64,000 nt of DNA, from contig JAFZRX010000014.1 in the NCBI GenBank assembly GCA_017619675.1, positions 18,225-82,224 of the forward strand, given 5' to 3'. Within the stretch, counting starts at the first letter, position 1; each line of letters begins with the position of its first letter. Made by a program: the position numbers and the translations under genes. Below the pieces are notes generated by a model. It was not told where the DNA came from, did no database searches, and worked only from the letters and a program-made list of their open reading frames with translations. Source of the DNA: Bacteroidales bacterium. GTDB taxonomy: Bacteria > Bacteroidota > Bacteroidia > Bacteroidales > UBA932. This document shows, piece by piece, positions 55,150 to 63,797 of the stretch.

Positions 55150-55698
55150 ATGAAGAAATATATCATGGCGTTTGCCCTGCTTCTATGCGGGGCGTGCGCA
55201 TGGGCCCAGAACATGGCCCTTTCTACCAACATGGCCGGCTATGCCTTCCTGGGAACGATGAACATGGAGGCGTCGTACGGAGTAGCTCAGCACTGGAGTG
55301 TCAATGCCGGAGTGAAGTATAACCCTTTCACCTTCGGAAAAGAAGACACACAGGTGCAGGCCAGGCAGCAGACCTACGCCCTTGGGGCGCGGTTCTGGCC
55401 CTGGCACATCTACTCCGGATGGTGGGTGGCCGGAAAGATCCAGTACCAGGAATACAACGTGGGTACATACAAATCTGAATATACATCCCAGGGAGACCGC
55501 TATGGGAGCGGGCTTACCGGAGGATATACCTATATGCTCAATCCCCATCTGAACCTTGAATTCGGCCTGGGGGTCTGGGCTGGCTATGACAACTACATCC
55601 GCTATGAATGCCCGCGCTGTGGGCGGGTGGTGGATGAAGGGGCGGGCTTCTTTGTCCTGCCCAACGATGTGATAATGTCAGTCTCCTATGTGTTCTGA
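55150..55698 (+). CDS. DUF3575-type outer membrane beta-barrel protein
   Basis: 182 residues with a signal peptide (about 1-19, ACAWA-Q). The pattern MALSTNMAGYAFLGTMNMEASYGVAQHWSVNAGVKYNPFTF and the alternating aromatic strands ending in a C-terminal Phe (VIMSVSYVF) fit DUF3575, which is common in Bacteroidales fimbrial and capsule-associated loci. A CPRC motif near residue 154 (YECPRCGRVVDEGAG) is notable. It starts immediately after the previous stop and overlaps the next gene by 11 bases. Confidence 0.82.
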   Translation: MKKYIMAFALLLCGACAWAQNMALSTNMAGYAFLGTMNMEASYGVAQHWSVNAGVKYNPFTFGKEDTQVQARQQTYALGARFWPWHIYSGWWVAGKIQYQEYNVGTYKSEYTSQGDRYGSGLTGGYTYMLNPHLNLEFGLGVWAGYDNYIRYECPRCGRVVDEGAGFFVLPNDVIMSVSYVF

Positions 55699-56461
55699 TG
55701 CAATCAGGATTTGTGTCCCGCTAGTCCTTGCCTGTGCCGTCGCGCTCCACTCGTGCAGCATCAAGGAGGACAGGGAAGCGTGCCCGTGCTGGCTTACAAT
55801 GCAGGTACCTTCCCAAGGTGATTCACAAATGATAGTTAATTGGGTTCTGGCGGCCTCGGATACGGTAATGGAAGGGGTGTTGAATGTTGTGAGTGGCCCC
55901 TCCTGCACCGTAGAGGTCCCCAGGGAAAGAATATGGTTGGTTGCTGTATCCGGTTCGGGCGGTCAGTTTGCTGGTGTGCAAGGACTGAAGGTAGAGGAAG
56001 GAAAGCCGTTTCCGGCTGTTTATTATTACCGTTCTGAACTGGATACACGCTGTGACAGCCTGCGGGACACAATCCTTTTGCATAAGAACCACGCCTGTGT
56101 GACAATCAGGGACAACAATCCCTACGAGATATTCACCTATTACCTCCGCGGCAATTCCTGCGGCTTTGACTTTGAAGGAAATGTTCTGGAAGGGTCGTTC
56201 AGGTCCAGGGCGGAACCAAACAATGGAGCATACAGTTGCATTGTACCCCGCCAAGGGGATGATTCGCTGCGCCTGGAGGTATATCTGGGCAATGAACTGA
56301 CCCGCAGTTTCCCCATAGGGGAACTTATAGCCCAAAGCGGTTTTGACTGGACCGCGGAGGATCTGGAGGACATTGACCTGACCCTTGACTATACGGACAC
56401 CCAGGTAACTTTCACCGTCAACGGCTGGACTCACAGGTTAACCTTTTATTATGAATTCTGA
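55688..56461 (+). CDS. FimB/Mfa2-like fimbrial anchor lipoprotein
   Basis: 257 residues. Lipoprotein signal (VALHSC-SIKEDREACPCWL; Cys23) and the typical Mfa2/FimB start in which Cys-Pro follows an Arg/Glu-rich stretch. The rest is two beta domains as in Mfa2 anchor proteins of minor fimbriae. The start overlaps the DUF3575 stop by 11 bases, so coupled translation is likely. No fimbrillin gene follows within the window, which is unusual for such loci; it ends before tRNA-Leu. Confidence 0.75.
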   Translation: MCSDAIRICVPLVLACAVALHSCSIKEDREACPCWLTMQVPSQGDSQMIVNWVLAASDTVMEGVLNVVSGPSCTVEVPRERIWLVAVSGSGGQFAGVQGLKVEEGKPFPAVYYYRSELDTRCDSLRDTILLHKNHACVTIRDNNPYEIFTYYLRGNSCGFDFEGNVLEGSFRSRAEPNNGAYSCIVPRQGDDSLRLEVYLGNELTRSFPIGELIAQSGFDWTAEDLEDIDLTLDYTDTQVTFTVNGWTHRLTFYYEF

Positions 56462-56488
56462 AAAGTGTGCTATTATTAAGTTTTTTTG

Positions 56489-56496
56489 TATATTTG
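56489..56496 (+). promoter_or_regulatory. -7 box (TATATTTG) of tRNA-Leu
   Basis: An exact -7 consensus 11 bases before the tRNA, with TGTG at the -33 position (one mismatch from TTTG, spacer 19). Confidence 0.7.
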
Positions 56497-56507
56497 CAGT
56501 CCCAGTA

Positions 56508-56590
56508 GCGCGGGTGGCGAAACGGTAGACGCGCTAGTTTCAGGAGCTAGTGGGGTAACACCTGTGTGAGTTCGAATCTCATCCCGCGCA
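56508..56590 (+). tRNA. tRNA-Leu (CAG)
   Basis: 83 bases with a long variable arm: acceptor GCGCGGG/CCCGCGC, anticodon arm CTAGT-TTCAGGA-GCTAG with anticodon CAG, T arm GTGAG-TTCGAAT-CTCAT, discriminator A, CCA not encoded. It reads CUG. Confidence 0.97.
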
Positions 56591-56592
56591 CA

Positions 56593-56626
56593 AAAAAAGG
56601 CTTTGGAGAAATCCAAAGCCTTTTTT
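56593..56626. terminator. Bidirectional terminator between tRNA-Leu and GH3 gene
   Basis: AAAAAAGGCTTTGG pairs perfectly with CCAAAGCCTTTTTT around AGAAAT. T runs on both strands allow it to stop both the tRNA-Leu transcript and the convergent glycosidase transcript. Confidence 0.88.
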
Positions 56627-56647
56627 GTTGTGTCTTAATTACTAAGA

Positions 56648-59284
56648 CTAGAGAACCTTCAGGTCAAGTGCCTTGAGGTCTTCGTCACGGGATGAGCTTC
56701 CGTAGAGGATCTTGTAGCTGCCGGGACGTACTGAGAGTTCGTCGATGGAAGCATCGTAATACTCGAATGCGGATGGCTCAAGGGTGATCTTGACGCTGGC
56801 CTCCTGGCCTGCTGCGATGTTGACGCGCTTGAATCCCTTGAGGGACTTGATAGGAGCGTCAGGATTGTCAAGGCTCTTCACGTAGATCTGAACGACCTCG
56901 TCGCCGTCCATCTTTCCGGTGTTCTTAACAGGAACGGTGATGTCTACGCTCTTGCCAGCCTTGATGGAATCGCTTGAGAGGCTTCCCTGGCCGTACTCGA
57001 AGGTGGTGTATGAAAGACCATATCCGAATGCGTAAAGAGGCTCGCCGCGGAAGTACCTGTAAGTGTGTCCCTCCATGTTGTAATCGTGGAAGTCAGGAAG
57101 CTGAGAGGTGGACTTGTAGAATGTGACAGGAAGCCTTCCTGCAGGGTTGTAGTCGCCAAAGAGGATATCGGCAACTGCAAGTCCGGTAGCCTGTCCGGCA
57201 TACCAAGCCTGGAGGAGAGCGTTGTACTTGGTCTCAACCTCAGCGAAAGCGATTGCGCTTCCGGTGCAGTTTACGAATACAACCGGCTTGCCAGTTGCTC
57301 CAAGTGCGTCAAGGAGTCCCTTCTGTACCGGAGGAAGCTCGATGCGGGTACGGTCACCACCTGAGAATCCCTCGTAAGGAACCATCATCTCCTCACCCTC
57401 AAGCTGTGCGGAAAGACCGCCAACCATGATGATGACGTCTGCCTGTGCAGCCTTGGCTGCTACTTCCTTGAACTGGGCCGGATAGCGCCTGCAGAGGTCA
57501 AGTGAGAGGAATGCGGATCCCTCAGGTCCCTTGGTGTACTCTACAACAATGTCATAAGTCCTTCCGGCAACAACAGGGAATGAATTCTCAGGGATAGCGG
57601 GCCTGCGGTTCATCATACGCATGCCGGGAACCTCCTCTTGAGAGTCGATGGTCTTGCCGTTTACGATGAGCTTGTAAGCGCCAGCGCCGCGAACAGCGTA
57701 GCTGAGTGCGCCTGTGAAGTCGGCAACGTACTTGCCGGTAAGGCGGGCGGAGAAGTCAGTGGCGTTAACGCCGTCGGCGAAACGATAGTCTCCGTAGGTG
57801 CGCATGTTAACGGTGTTCAGGTCAGCTGATGCAACGGGAGCGCCTTCGAACTTGGTGTTGTTGAAGAAGTCTGCGTGCATTCCCTTTCCTCCGTTGAGAG
57901 CGGGGATCTTATCGTCAGTCATGAGAGGATCTGCAAGTTCGCAGCCCTTTTCGTAGATGATCTCTGCTCCGGGAACTTCCTTGCGGATAGCCTCCAGGAT
58001 GGAGATGGTGTTCTCTGCGGTAGGAGTTCCGTTGTAGTTTCCATTGTGGATGGAAGCGTTGTCGGCGTTAGGACCTACGATAGCGATCTTCTTGATGTTC
58101 TTTGAGAGAGGGAGGATGCCGTCGTTCTTGAGGAGAACCATGGCCTCGCGTGCTGCCTTGTAAGCAAGGGCGGTGTGCTCAGGGCTGCTGATAACATCGG
58201 CGCCGAGTCCGGCCCAAGGCATGCCCTCTTCAGGATCGAAGGTTCCAAGCTCGAAGCGGCCGCGGAGTACGCGTGCAAGAGCCTTGTCAATGTCAGCCTC
58301 GCTGATGAGTCCCTGCTCAACGCTCTGGAGAAGAGCCCTGTAGCTGGTACCGCACTCCAGGTCAGTTCCTGAAAGGACAGCGTCTGCGCTGGCGGTGATG
58401 GCATCGGGATGGGTCTCGTGCTGGCCAATGGTGTAGAAGTTGTTGATGGCGCCGCAGTCTGACAGGATGATGTCCTCATATCCCCACTTGTTGCGGAGGA
58501 TGTCAGTGAGGAGACGGTCGCTGCCGCAGCAAGGATCGCCCTCGTAGCGGTTGTATGCGCACATAACTTCCTGAACACCAGCATCCTTTACGATGGTGCG
58601 GAATGCGGGAAGGTAGGTCTCCCAGAGGTCACGCATTGAAACGGTAACGTCAAAGCGGTGACGCTCGCTCTCAGGACCGCTGTGTACTGCATAGTGCTTT
58701 ACGCAAGCGTGGGTCTTGTAGTACTTGCCGTCGTAAGCCTGCATTGCGCGGACGGTTGCTCCGCCCATCACACCTGCGAGGTAAGGGTCTTCGCCGCAGG
58801 TCTCCTGTCCGCGTCCCCAACGTGGATCACGGAAGATGTTAACGTTAGGACACCAGAATGAAAGGCCAATGTTCCAGATGCCTCCAGTAGCCTCGGTCTT
58901 ACCAAAGATGTTGTGGTCAGTGGTGTTCCAGGTTGCTCGAGCCTCATCTGATACGGCAGTGTAGATTTCCAGCTGCTGAGGCTCATCGAATGTGGCTGCA
59001 AGGCCGATTGACTGAGGGAACACGGTTGCGCCCGGACGGCAGATACCGTGGCAGGCCTCGCTCCACCAGTTGTAAGCCGGGATGCCCAGCCTGTCAATTG
59101 ATACTGAACCGTTCATCATCAAGCCCACTTTCTCTTCCAGGGTCAGGAGGGAGATAAGGTTGTCAACCCTCTTGTCCACGGAGAGCTTAGGGTTCTGGAA
59201 GGGATAGTCATATCCCTTGTTTCCGTTACAGCCCGCAAGAAGAAGGCAGACTGCAATAGAAATCAGAAGTGATAGCTTTTTCAT
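56648..59284 (-). CDS. Glycoside hydrolase family 3 lipoprotein with PA14 insert, copy 1
   Basis: 878 residues. Lipobox LLLAGC-NGN (Cys19). GH3 N-terminal barrel (VDNLISLLTLEEKVGLMMNGSVSIDRLGIPAYNWWSEACHG) with the nucleophile Asp276 in IILSDCGAINNFY, then the GH3-C domain (GILPLSKNIKKIAIVGPNADNAS). A PA14 domain is inserted (about 475-590, HADFFNNTKFEGAPV to YKLIVNGKTID). A fibronectin-III-like end (VPVKNTGKMDGDEVVQIYV) closes it. The WWSEACHG block is typical of the beta-xylosidase/beta-glucosidase branch. Last gene of the visible polysaccharide locus on the minus strand; 43 bases after the second GH3 gene. Confidence 0.93.
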   Translation of the reverse strand: MKKLSLLISIAVCLLLAGCNGNKGYDYPFQNPKLSVDKRVDNLISLLTLEEKVGLMMNGSVSIDRLGIPAYNWWSEACHGICRPGATVFPQSIGLAATFDEPQQLEIYTAVSDEARATWNTTDHNIFGKTEATGGIWNIGLSFWCPNVNIFRDPRWGRGQETCGEDPYLAGVMGGATVRAMQAYDGKYYKTHACVKHYAVHSGPESERHRFDVTVSMRDLWETYLPAFRTIVKDAGVQEVMCAYNRYEGDPCCGSDRLLTDILRNKWGYEDIILSDCGAINNFYTIGQHETHPDAITASADAVLSGTDLECGTSYRALLQSVEQGLISEADIDKALARVLRGRFELGTFDPEEGMPWAGLGADVISSPEHTALAYKAAREAMVLLKNDGILPLSKNIKKIAIVGPNADNASIHNGNYNGTPTAENTISILEAIRKEVPGAEIIYEKGCELADPLMTDDKIPALNGGKGMHADFFNNTKFEGAPVASADLNTVNMRTYGDYRFADGVNATDFSARLTGKYVADFTGALSYAVRGAGAYKLIVNGKTIDSQEEVPGMRMMNRRPAIPENSFPVVAGRTYDIVVEYTKGPEGSAFLSLDLCRRYPAQFKEVAAKAAQADVIIMVGGLSAQLEGEEMMVPYEGFSGGDRTRIELPPVQKGLLDALGATGKPVVFVNCTGSAIAFAEVETKYNALLQAWYAGQATGLAVADILFGDYNPAGRLPVTFYKSTSQLPDFHDYNMEGHTYRYFRGEPLYAFGYGLSYTTFEYGQGSLSSDSIKAGKSVDITVPVKNTGKMDGDEVVQIYVKSLDNPDAPIKSLKGFKRVNIAAGQEASVKITLEPSAFEYYDASIDELSVRPGSYKILYGSSSRDEDLKALDLKVL

Positions 59285-59327
59285 CTTGAATAACAGTTAA
59301 TAATATTAAGGTTGATTCACAAATAGT

Positions 59328-61958
59328 CTAAAGAACCTTGAGGTCAAGTGACTGCAGGTCCTCGTCCCTTGAAGAACTACCATAGAGGATCTTGTAGTTT
59401 CCAGGGAATACGGACAGCTCGTCAATTGAGGAGTCGTAGTACTCGAATGCGTCAGGACCAAGGGTGATCTTTACATTGGAGGTAGCTCCCTTCTCAATGT
59501 TGACCTTCTTGAATCCCTTGAGGGACTTGATAGGTGCGTCAGGGTTGTCCAGGCTCTTTACGTAAACCTGTACTACCTCCTCACCAGCTACGTCACCGGT
59601 GTTCTTTACAGGAACGGTGATGGTGACTGACTTGCCGGCCTTGATTGAAGACTTGTTGAGTTTGGCCTTGCCATACTCGAAAGTGGTGTAGCTGAGGCCG
59701 TAGCCGAAAGCGTACAACGGCTTTCCGTGGAAGTACTTGTAAGTACGGCCTTCCATGTTGTAGTCAAGGAAGTCAGGAAGCTGCTCGTCACCGGTGTAGA
59801 ATGTGACAGGAAGCTTGCCTGAAGGGTTGTAGTCGCCAAAGATAACGTCAGCGATAGCCTGGGCTCCGCCCTGGCCGCCGTACCATGCCTGAAGGAGTGC
59901 GTCATACTGATCCTCTACAGCGCCGAAGCCGATGGCTGAACCTGAGCAGCTGATGAAGATGACGGGCTTGCCGGTAGCGTGCATAGCCTTGACGAGGCGC
60001 TGCTGTACTACAGGGAGGTCCATTGAAGAGCGGTCGCCGCCTTCGCCCTCGAAGCGTGCGGAGATACCTCCTACGATCACGATTGCGTCAGCATCCTTCA
60101 CCTTTGCGGCGAGGTCGCTGAACTCGGCGAGCTTGCGCTCGCAGAACTCTGCGCTGAGCATTGCGAAGCTGCCTGTTCCCTGTACGTATTCAATCTTTAC
60201 GTCGATAGGCTTGCCTGCAACTACGTCGAAGGTCTTGGTAGGCATTGCGTTCCTGCCGAATCCGCCGCGCCTTGCAGGGGCTGCGTCGCCAGGCTTGGTC
60301 TGCTCGACCACGCGGCCGTTCACGGTGAACTTGAAGGTGCCGTCAGAAGATACGCTGTATGACATAGGTCCGGTGAAGTCAGGGGTGTACTTGCCGGTGA
60401 TGCGCACTGACATGTTCTCCCTTTCAACTCCCTCAGCGAAGCCGTATGCTCCAAATGTTGAGAAGTTGATCCTGTCATAATATCCGGTTGCTACAGGCTT
60501 GCCTGAGAAGTTGCGGTTGTTGAAGAACTCTACATAGAAGCCCTGTCCGTTGTTGAAGTCAGGGATATGGTAGGTTGTGCTGTACTCATCCATGATCTCG
60601 CAGGCCTTGTCAGTGAAGATCTCCACACCAGGGAGAGCGGCTTTGAAACCGTCAAGGATGGACCTCTGATGCTCCTCGGTAGGGGTTCCGCCGTAGTTTC
60701 CGTTCATCATGGAAACGTCGTCGGCGTTAGGACCTATGATGGCGAGTTTCTTGATGGCGCTCTTGTTCAGAGGAAGGACTCCGTTGTTCTTGAGGAGAAC
60801 CATGGACTCACGGGCTGCCTGCCTTGCAAGCGCGTCGTGCTCTTCGCTGCTGATCACATCCTCTCCCAGGTCATGCCAAGGATTGGCGTCGGCCGGGTCG
60901 AACATTCCAAGCTCGAAGCGTCCAAGAAGGGTCCTGCGAAGGTGAACGTCGAGGTCAGCCTCGCTGATGAGACCTTTCTCGAATGCTTCGCCAAGGGAAA
61001 CGAAAGCGTTTCCGCACTCCAGGTCAGTGCCTGAAAGGATGGCGTCAACTGAAGCGCTGACAGCGTCAGGATGGGTTCCGTGCTGGTTCTTGTTGTAGAA
61101 ATTGTTGATGGCGTCGCAGTCAGTGAGGATGATGTCCTCATAACTCCACTTGTTGCGGAGGATGTCGGTGAGAAGCCTGTCGCTGCCGCAGCAAGGCTCT
61201 CCCTCGTAACGGTTGTATGCGCACATCACTTCCTGTACGTGGCCGTCAATTACAAGGGCCTTGAAGGCGGGGAGGTAGGTCTCCCAGAGGTCACGCATTG
61301 AAACTCTTGCGTCGAAACTGTGGCGCAGGGGCTCCGGTCCGCTGTGTACGGCATAGTGCTTTGCACATGCGTGGGTCTTGAAGTACTTCTTGTCGTTGCC
61401 CTGCATTCCCAGCACGGTCTGTACTCCAAGGATGCTGGACAGATAAGGGTCTTCTCCACAGGTCTCCTGTCCGCGTCCCCAGCGCGGGTCACGGAAGATG
61501 TTGATGTTAGGACACCAGAAAGTAAGTTCCGGATTTCCAGGAACATAGTTGGCGCGCATGCCAACGTTGAAGATGTCGTGATCCGAGCGGTTCCAGTTAG
61601 CGCGGGCCTCGTCAGATACGGTGTCGAACACTTCAAAGAACAGTTCGGGATTGAAGGACGATGCCATTCCCACAGGCTGCGGATAAACGGTGTAGCCGCC
61701 GGCGCGTACGCCGTGGCAGGCCTCGCTCCACCAGTTGTAGGAAGGGACTCCAAGGCGGTCGATGGATACAGCCTTGTTCATCATAAGGCCCACCTTCTCC
61801 TCCGGGGTAAGCAGGGAGATCAGGTTGTCCACCCTGGCTTCATTGGAGAGCTTTGGATTCTGGAAAGGGTACTCGTAGTTGGAACTTGAATTTGAGCATG
61901 ACAGCAGGAAAGGAGTCAGGGCTGCCGCCAGCAAGAAAAAATTGAACAGTTTCTTCAT
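59328..61958 (-). CDS. Glycoside hydrolase family 3 lipoprotein with PA14 insert, copy 2
   Basis: 876 residues from the ATG at 61958 (MKKLFNFFLLAAALTPFLLSC, lipobox Cys21); a longer frame adds 18 charged residues before the signal and is rejected. Same layout as the GH3 neighbour: barrel with WWSEACHGVRAGGYTVYP, nucleophile Asp in IILTDCDAINNFY, GH3-C, PA14 insert (VEFFNNRNFSGKPVATGYYD) and fibronectin-like end. A paralogue of copy 1 with clear divergence in the acid/base loop and around the nucleophile (TDCDA against SDCGA), so the two may differ in substrate. An intra-locus terminator separates it from susD. Confidence 0.92.
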   Translation of the reverse strand: MKKLFNFFLLAAALTPFLLSCSNSSSNYEYPFQNPKLSNEARVDNLISLLTPEEKVGLMMNKAVSIDRLGVPSYNWWSEACHGVRAGGYTVYPQPVGMASSFNPELFFEVFDTVSDEARANWNRSDHDIFNVGMRANYVPGNPELTFWCPNINIFRDPRWGRGQETCGEDPYLSSILGVQTVLGMQGNDKKYFKTHACAKHYAVHSGPEPLRHSFDARVSMRDLWETYLPAFKALVIDGHVQEVMCAYNRYEGEPCCGSDRLLTDILRNKWSYEDIILTDCDAINNFYNKNQHGTHPDAVSASVDAILSGTDLECGNAFVSLGEAFEKGLISEADLDVHLRRTLLGRFELGMFDPADANPWHDLGEDVISSEEHDALARQAARESMVLLKNNGVLPLNKSAIKKLAIIGPNADDVSMMNGNYGGTPTEEHQRSILDGFKAALPGVEIFTDKACEIMDEYSTTYHIPDFNNGQGFYVEFFNNRNFSGKPVATGYYDRINFSTFGAYGFAEGVERENMSVRITGKYTPDFTGPMSYSVSSDGTFKFTVNGRVVEQTKPGDAAPARRGGFGRNAMPTKTFDVVAGKPIDVKIEYVQGTGSFAMLSAEFCERKLAEFSDLAAKVKDADAIVIVGGISARFEGEGGDRSSMDLPVVQQRLVKAMHATGKPVIFISCSGSAIGFGAVEDQYDALLQAWYGGQGGAQAIADVIFGDYNPSGKLPVTFYTGDEQLPDFLDYNMEGRTYKYFHGKPLYAFGYGLSYTTFEYGKAKLNKSSIKAGKSVTITVPVKNTGDVAGEEVVQVYVKSLDNPDAPIKSLKGFKKVNIEKGATSNVKITLGPDAFEYYDSSIDELSVFPGNYKILYGSSSRDEDLQSLDLKVL

Positions 61959-62012
61959 TTTATCGTTTGGTTTTTTGGTTTCAGTGCGGAAACTGAGGCG
62001 TACAAAAAGCAC

Positions 62013-62038
62013 GCTGGCACTCTATATAGAGTACCAGC
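62013..62038 (-). terminator. Near-perfect palindrome and T run between susD and GH3 genes
   Basis: On the minus strand GCTGGTACTCTATATAGAGT followed by GCCAGC forms a 26-base palindrome with one mismatched pair, then GTGCTTTTTG. It is placed 50 bases after the susD stop and 55 bases before the GH3 start, so it probably ends most susCD transcripts and sets a lower level for the glycosidases. Confidence 0.75.
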
Positions 62039-62087
62039 GCTATTATAGTAAATTTATTGCTGAAACGCAACGATTATCTTTAGAATG

Positions 62088-63785
62088 TTATCTCCAGGTC
62101 CAGGTTTGCTGAAGAGTACCGTTGTTCCTGAGGATTTCTTCTGTTGCGATAGGGAGGAGATACATGGTATCGTAGAACTTCCTGTCAAGGAGGAGCTCAT
62201 CAGAGTAAGTCTTGACTCCGGTGGCCTTGTCAAGGACGATCTTGATACCATGTCCCGGGCGGTTGAGCACTTCAGAAGCAATCTTCCAGCGGCGGAGGTC
62301 AAAGTACCTGTGCTCCTCGAATACGAGCTCGATGTGACGCTCGTTGTACAAGCGCTGCCTCAGGTTCTCACCTGTAACTGAATCAGGAAGGCCGGGCATA
62401 CCCACGCGTGCGCGGATCTTGTTGATGTATTCGCGGCACTCGGCTTCCTTGCCAAGCTCGAATGCGGCTTCAGCAAAGTTGAGATATATCTCGCCAAGAC
62501 GGAAGTGGATCCAAGGCTGCTGGTATTTCTCCTGCCAGTTCATAGGGATGTTGTCCGGTGGCATGAACTTCCTGATCTGCTGGTTGGGAACAGGGTTGTC
62601 GCTGCTCTGGCGGTAGTTGTCATATCCCCAGCTGGTACCGTCTGAAGACACCCACATCTCGAACTTGTCTCCGTGGAATATGGACTCGTCGTGGATGATA
62701 CACATATCCATACGGGGATCCCTGTTGTCATAAGGATGCTGAGGGTCATATCCTGAAGCGGGGTTTATGGTCTTTACGTTGCCGTTCCAGATGAAAGCGG
62801 GCTCGCCGTTGATCATGTCGTAGTCGTCAAGGAGTTCCTTTGAAACGCCTGCGCTTCCCCACCATCCGCCATATCCGCCGTAGCGGCGGCCGATATTGTT
62901 GATAGGGAACTGGTGGCTGCTGGTAGAGGTGAAGTTCTGGGCATAAATAATCTCACTGTTCGTGCTTCCGCTGTTCTGGTTGAACAGTTTCTGGTAGTCA
63001 GGATAGAGAGAGTACTGGGTGTAGGTCTCTATGAACTTCTTTGAAGCGTCATAAGCCTTAGTCCACCTTGACCTGTCGTTTGAAGGGTTGAACAGAGGTG
63101 ATGCTGCATACAGGTACATCCTGCTGAGGAGGGCCTGGCATACAGCCTTGGTAGGATGGCCGAAGCTACCGTCATTCGCTGCATAGTAGGTAGGGAGCGC
63201 TGGCATGATAGCAGCGAGTTCCTGCTCTATGAAAGCCACTATTTCATCGAATGAAGTGCTGGAGAAGGTATGGTCTGATCCCAATTCATATGACTCCAGA
63301 ACCAGAGGAACGTCTCCGTAACGCTCTATCAGATAGAAATAGATGAAGGCCCTGAGGAATCTTGCCTCGGCGATGAGCTGGTCCTTGTCGTTCAAAGTGA
63401 CGGTGACATTCTCCATCTGCTCCAGGAAGAAATTGATCCTGCGCAGGTATTGGTATGCCTGGTTCCAGTAGTTGAGGTTACATCCGCCGTGCCACTGGGT
63501 AGTAGCGAGGTTACCCACATTGTCCGGAGTCAGGGTTCCCAGTGCAATTACGGGTGAGCTGCCGGAATTCACGGTAACGATCTCGTCAGTGGTCTTACAC
63601 ATCATGTCGATCTTGAAACCGTGAGGGATGGCATTGAAGAGAGCGGTATGGTAGGCCCTGATCAAATTGGCGTCTGACCATACGGCAGCATCGGAAATGC
63701 TGTTCGTGGGCTTGATATCCAGTATCTTGTCGCTGCAAGCGGATATCGCCAGTACAGAAAGTATGATTGCAAATATCTTTTTCAT
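62088..63785 (-). CDS. SusD/RagB-family glycan-binding lipoprotein
   Basis: 565 residues. Lipobox AISAC-SDK (Cys17), then LDIKPTNSISDAAVWSDANLIRAYHTALFNAIP and TPR-like helices. The C-terminal pattern IHFRLGEIYLNFAEAAFELGKEAECREYINKIRARVGMP and ELVFEEHRYFDLRRWKIA is diagnostic. SusD-like proteins cap the SusC transporter and bind glycans at the cell surface. It lies 12 bases after the susC gene. Confidence 0.94.
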   Translation of the reverse strand: MKKIFAIILSVLAISACSDKILDIKPTNSISDAAVWSDANLIRAYHTALFNAIPHGFKIDMMCKTTDEIVTVNSGSSPVIALGTLTPDNVGNLATTQWHGGCNLNYWNQAYQYLRRINFFLEQMENVTVTLNDKDQLIAEARFLRAFIYFYLIERYGDVPLVLESYELGSDHTFSSTSFDEIVAFIEQELAAIMPALPTYYAANDGSFGHPTKAVCQALLSRMYLYAASPLFNPSNDRSRWTKAYDASKKFIETYTQYSLYPDYQKLFNQNSGSTNSEIIYAQNFTSTSSHQFPINNIGRRYGGYGGWWGSAGVSKELLDDYDMINGEPAFIWNGNVKTINPASGYDPQHPYDNRDPRMDMCIIHDESIFHGDKFEMWVSSDGTSWGYDNYRQSSDNPVPNQQIRKFMPPDNIPMNWQEKYQQPWIHFRLGEIYLNFAEAAFELGKEAECREYINKIRARVGMPGLPDSVTGENLRQRLYNERHIELVFEEHRYFDLRRWKIASEVLNRPGHGIKIVLDKATGVKTYSDELLLDRKFYDTMYLLPIATEEILRNNGTLQQTWTWR

Positions 63786-63797
63786 AACTAAGCCGGT

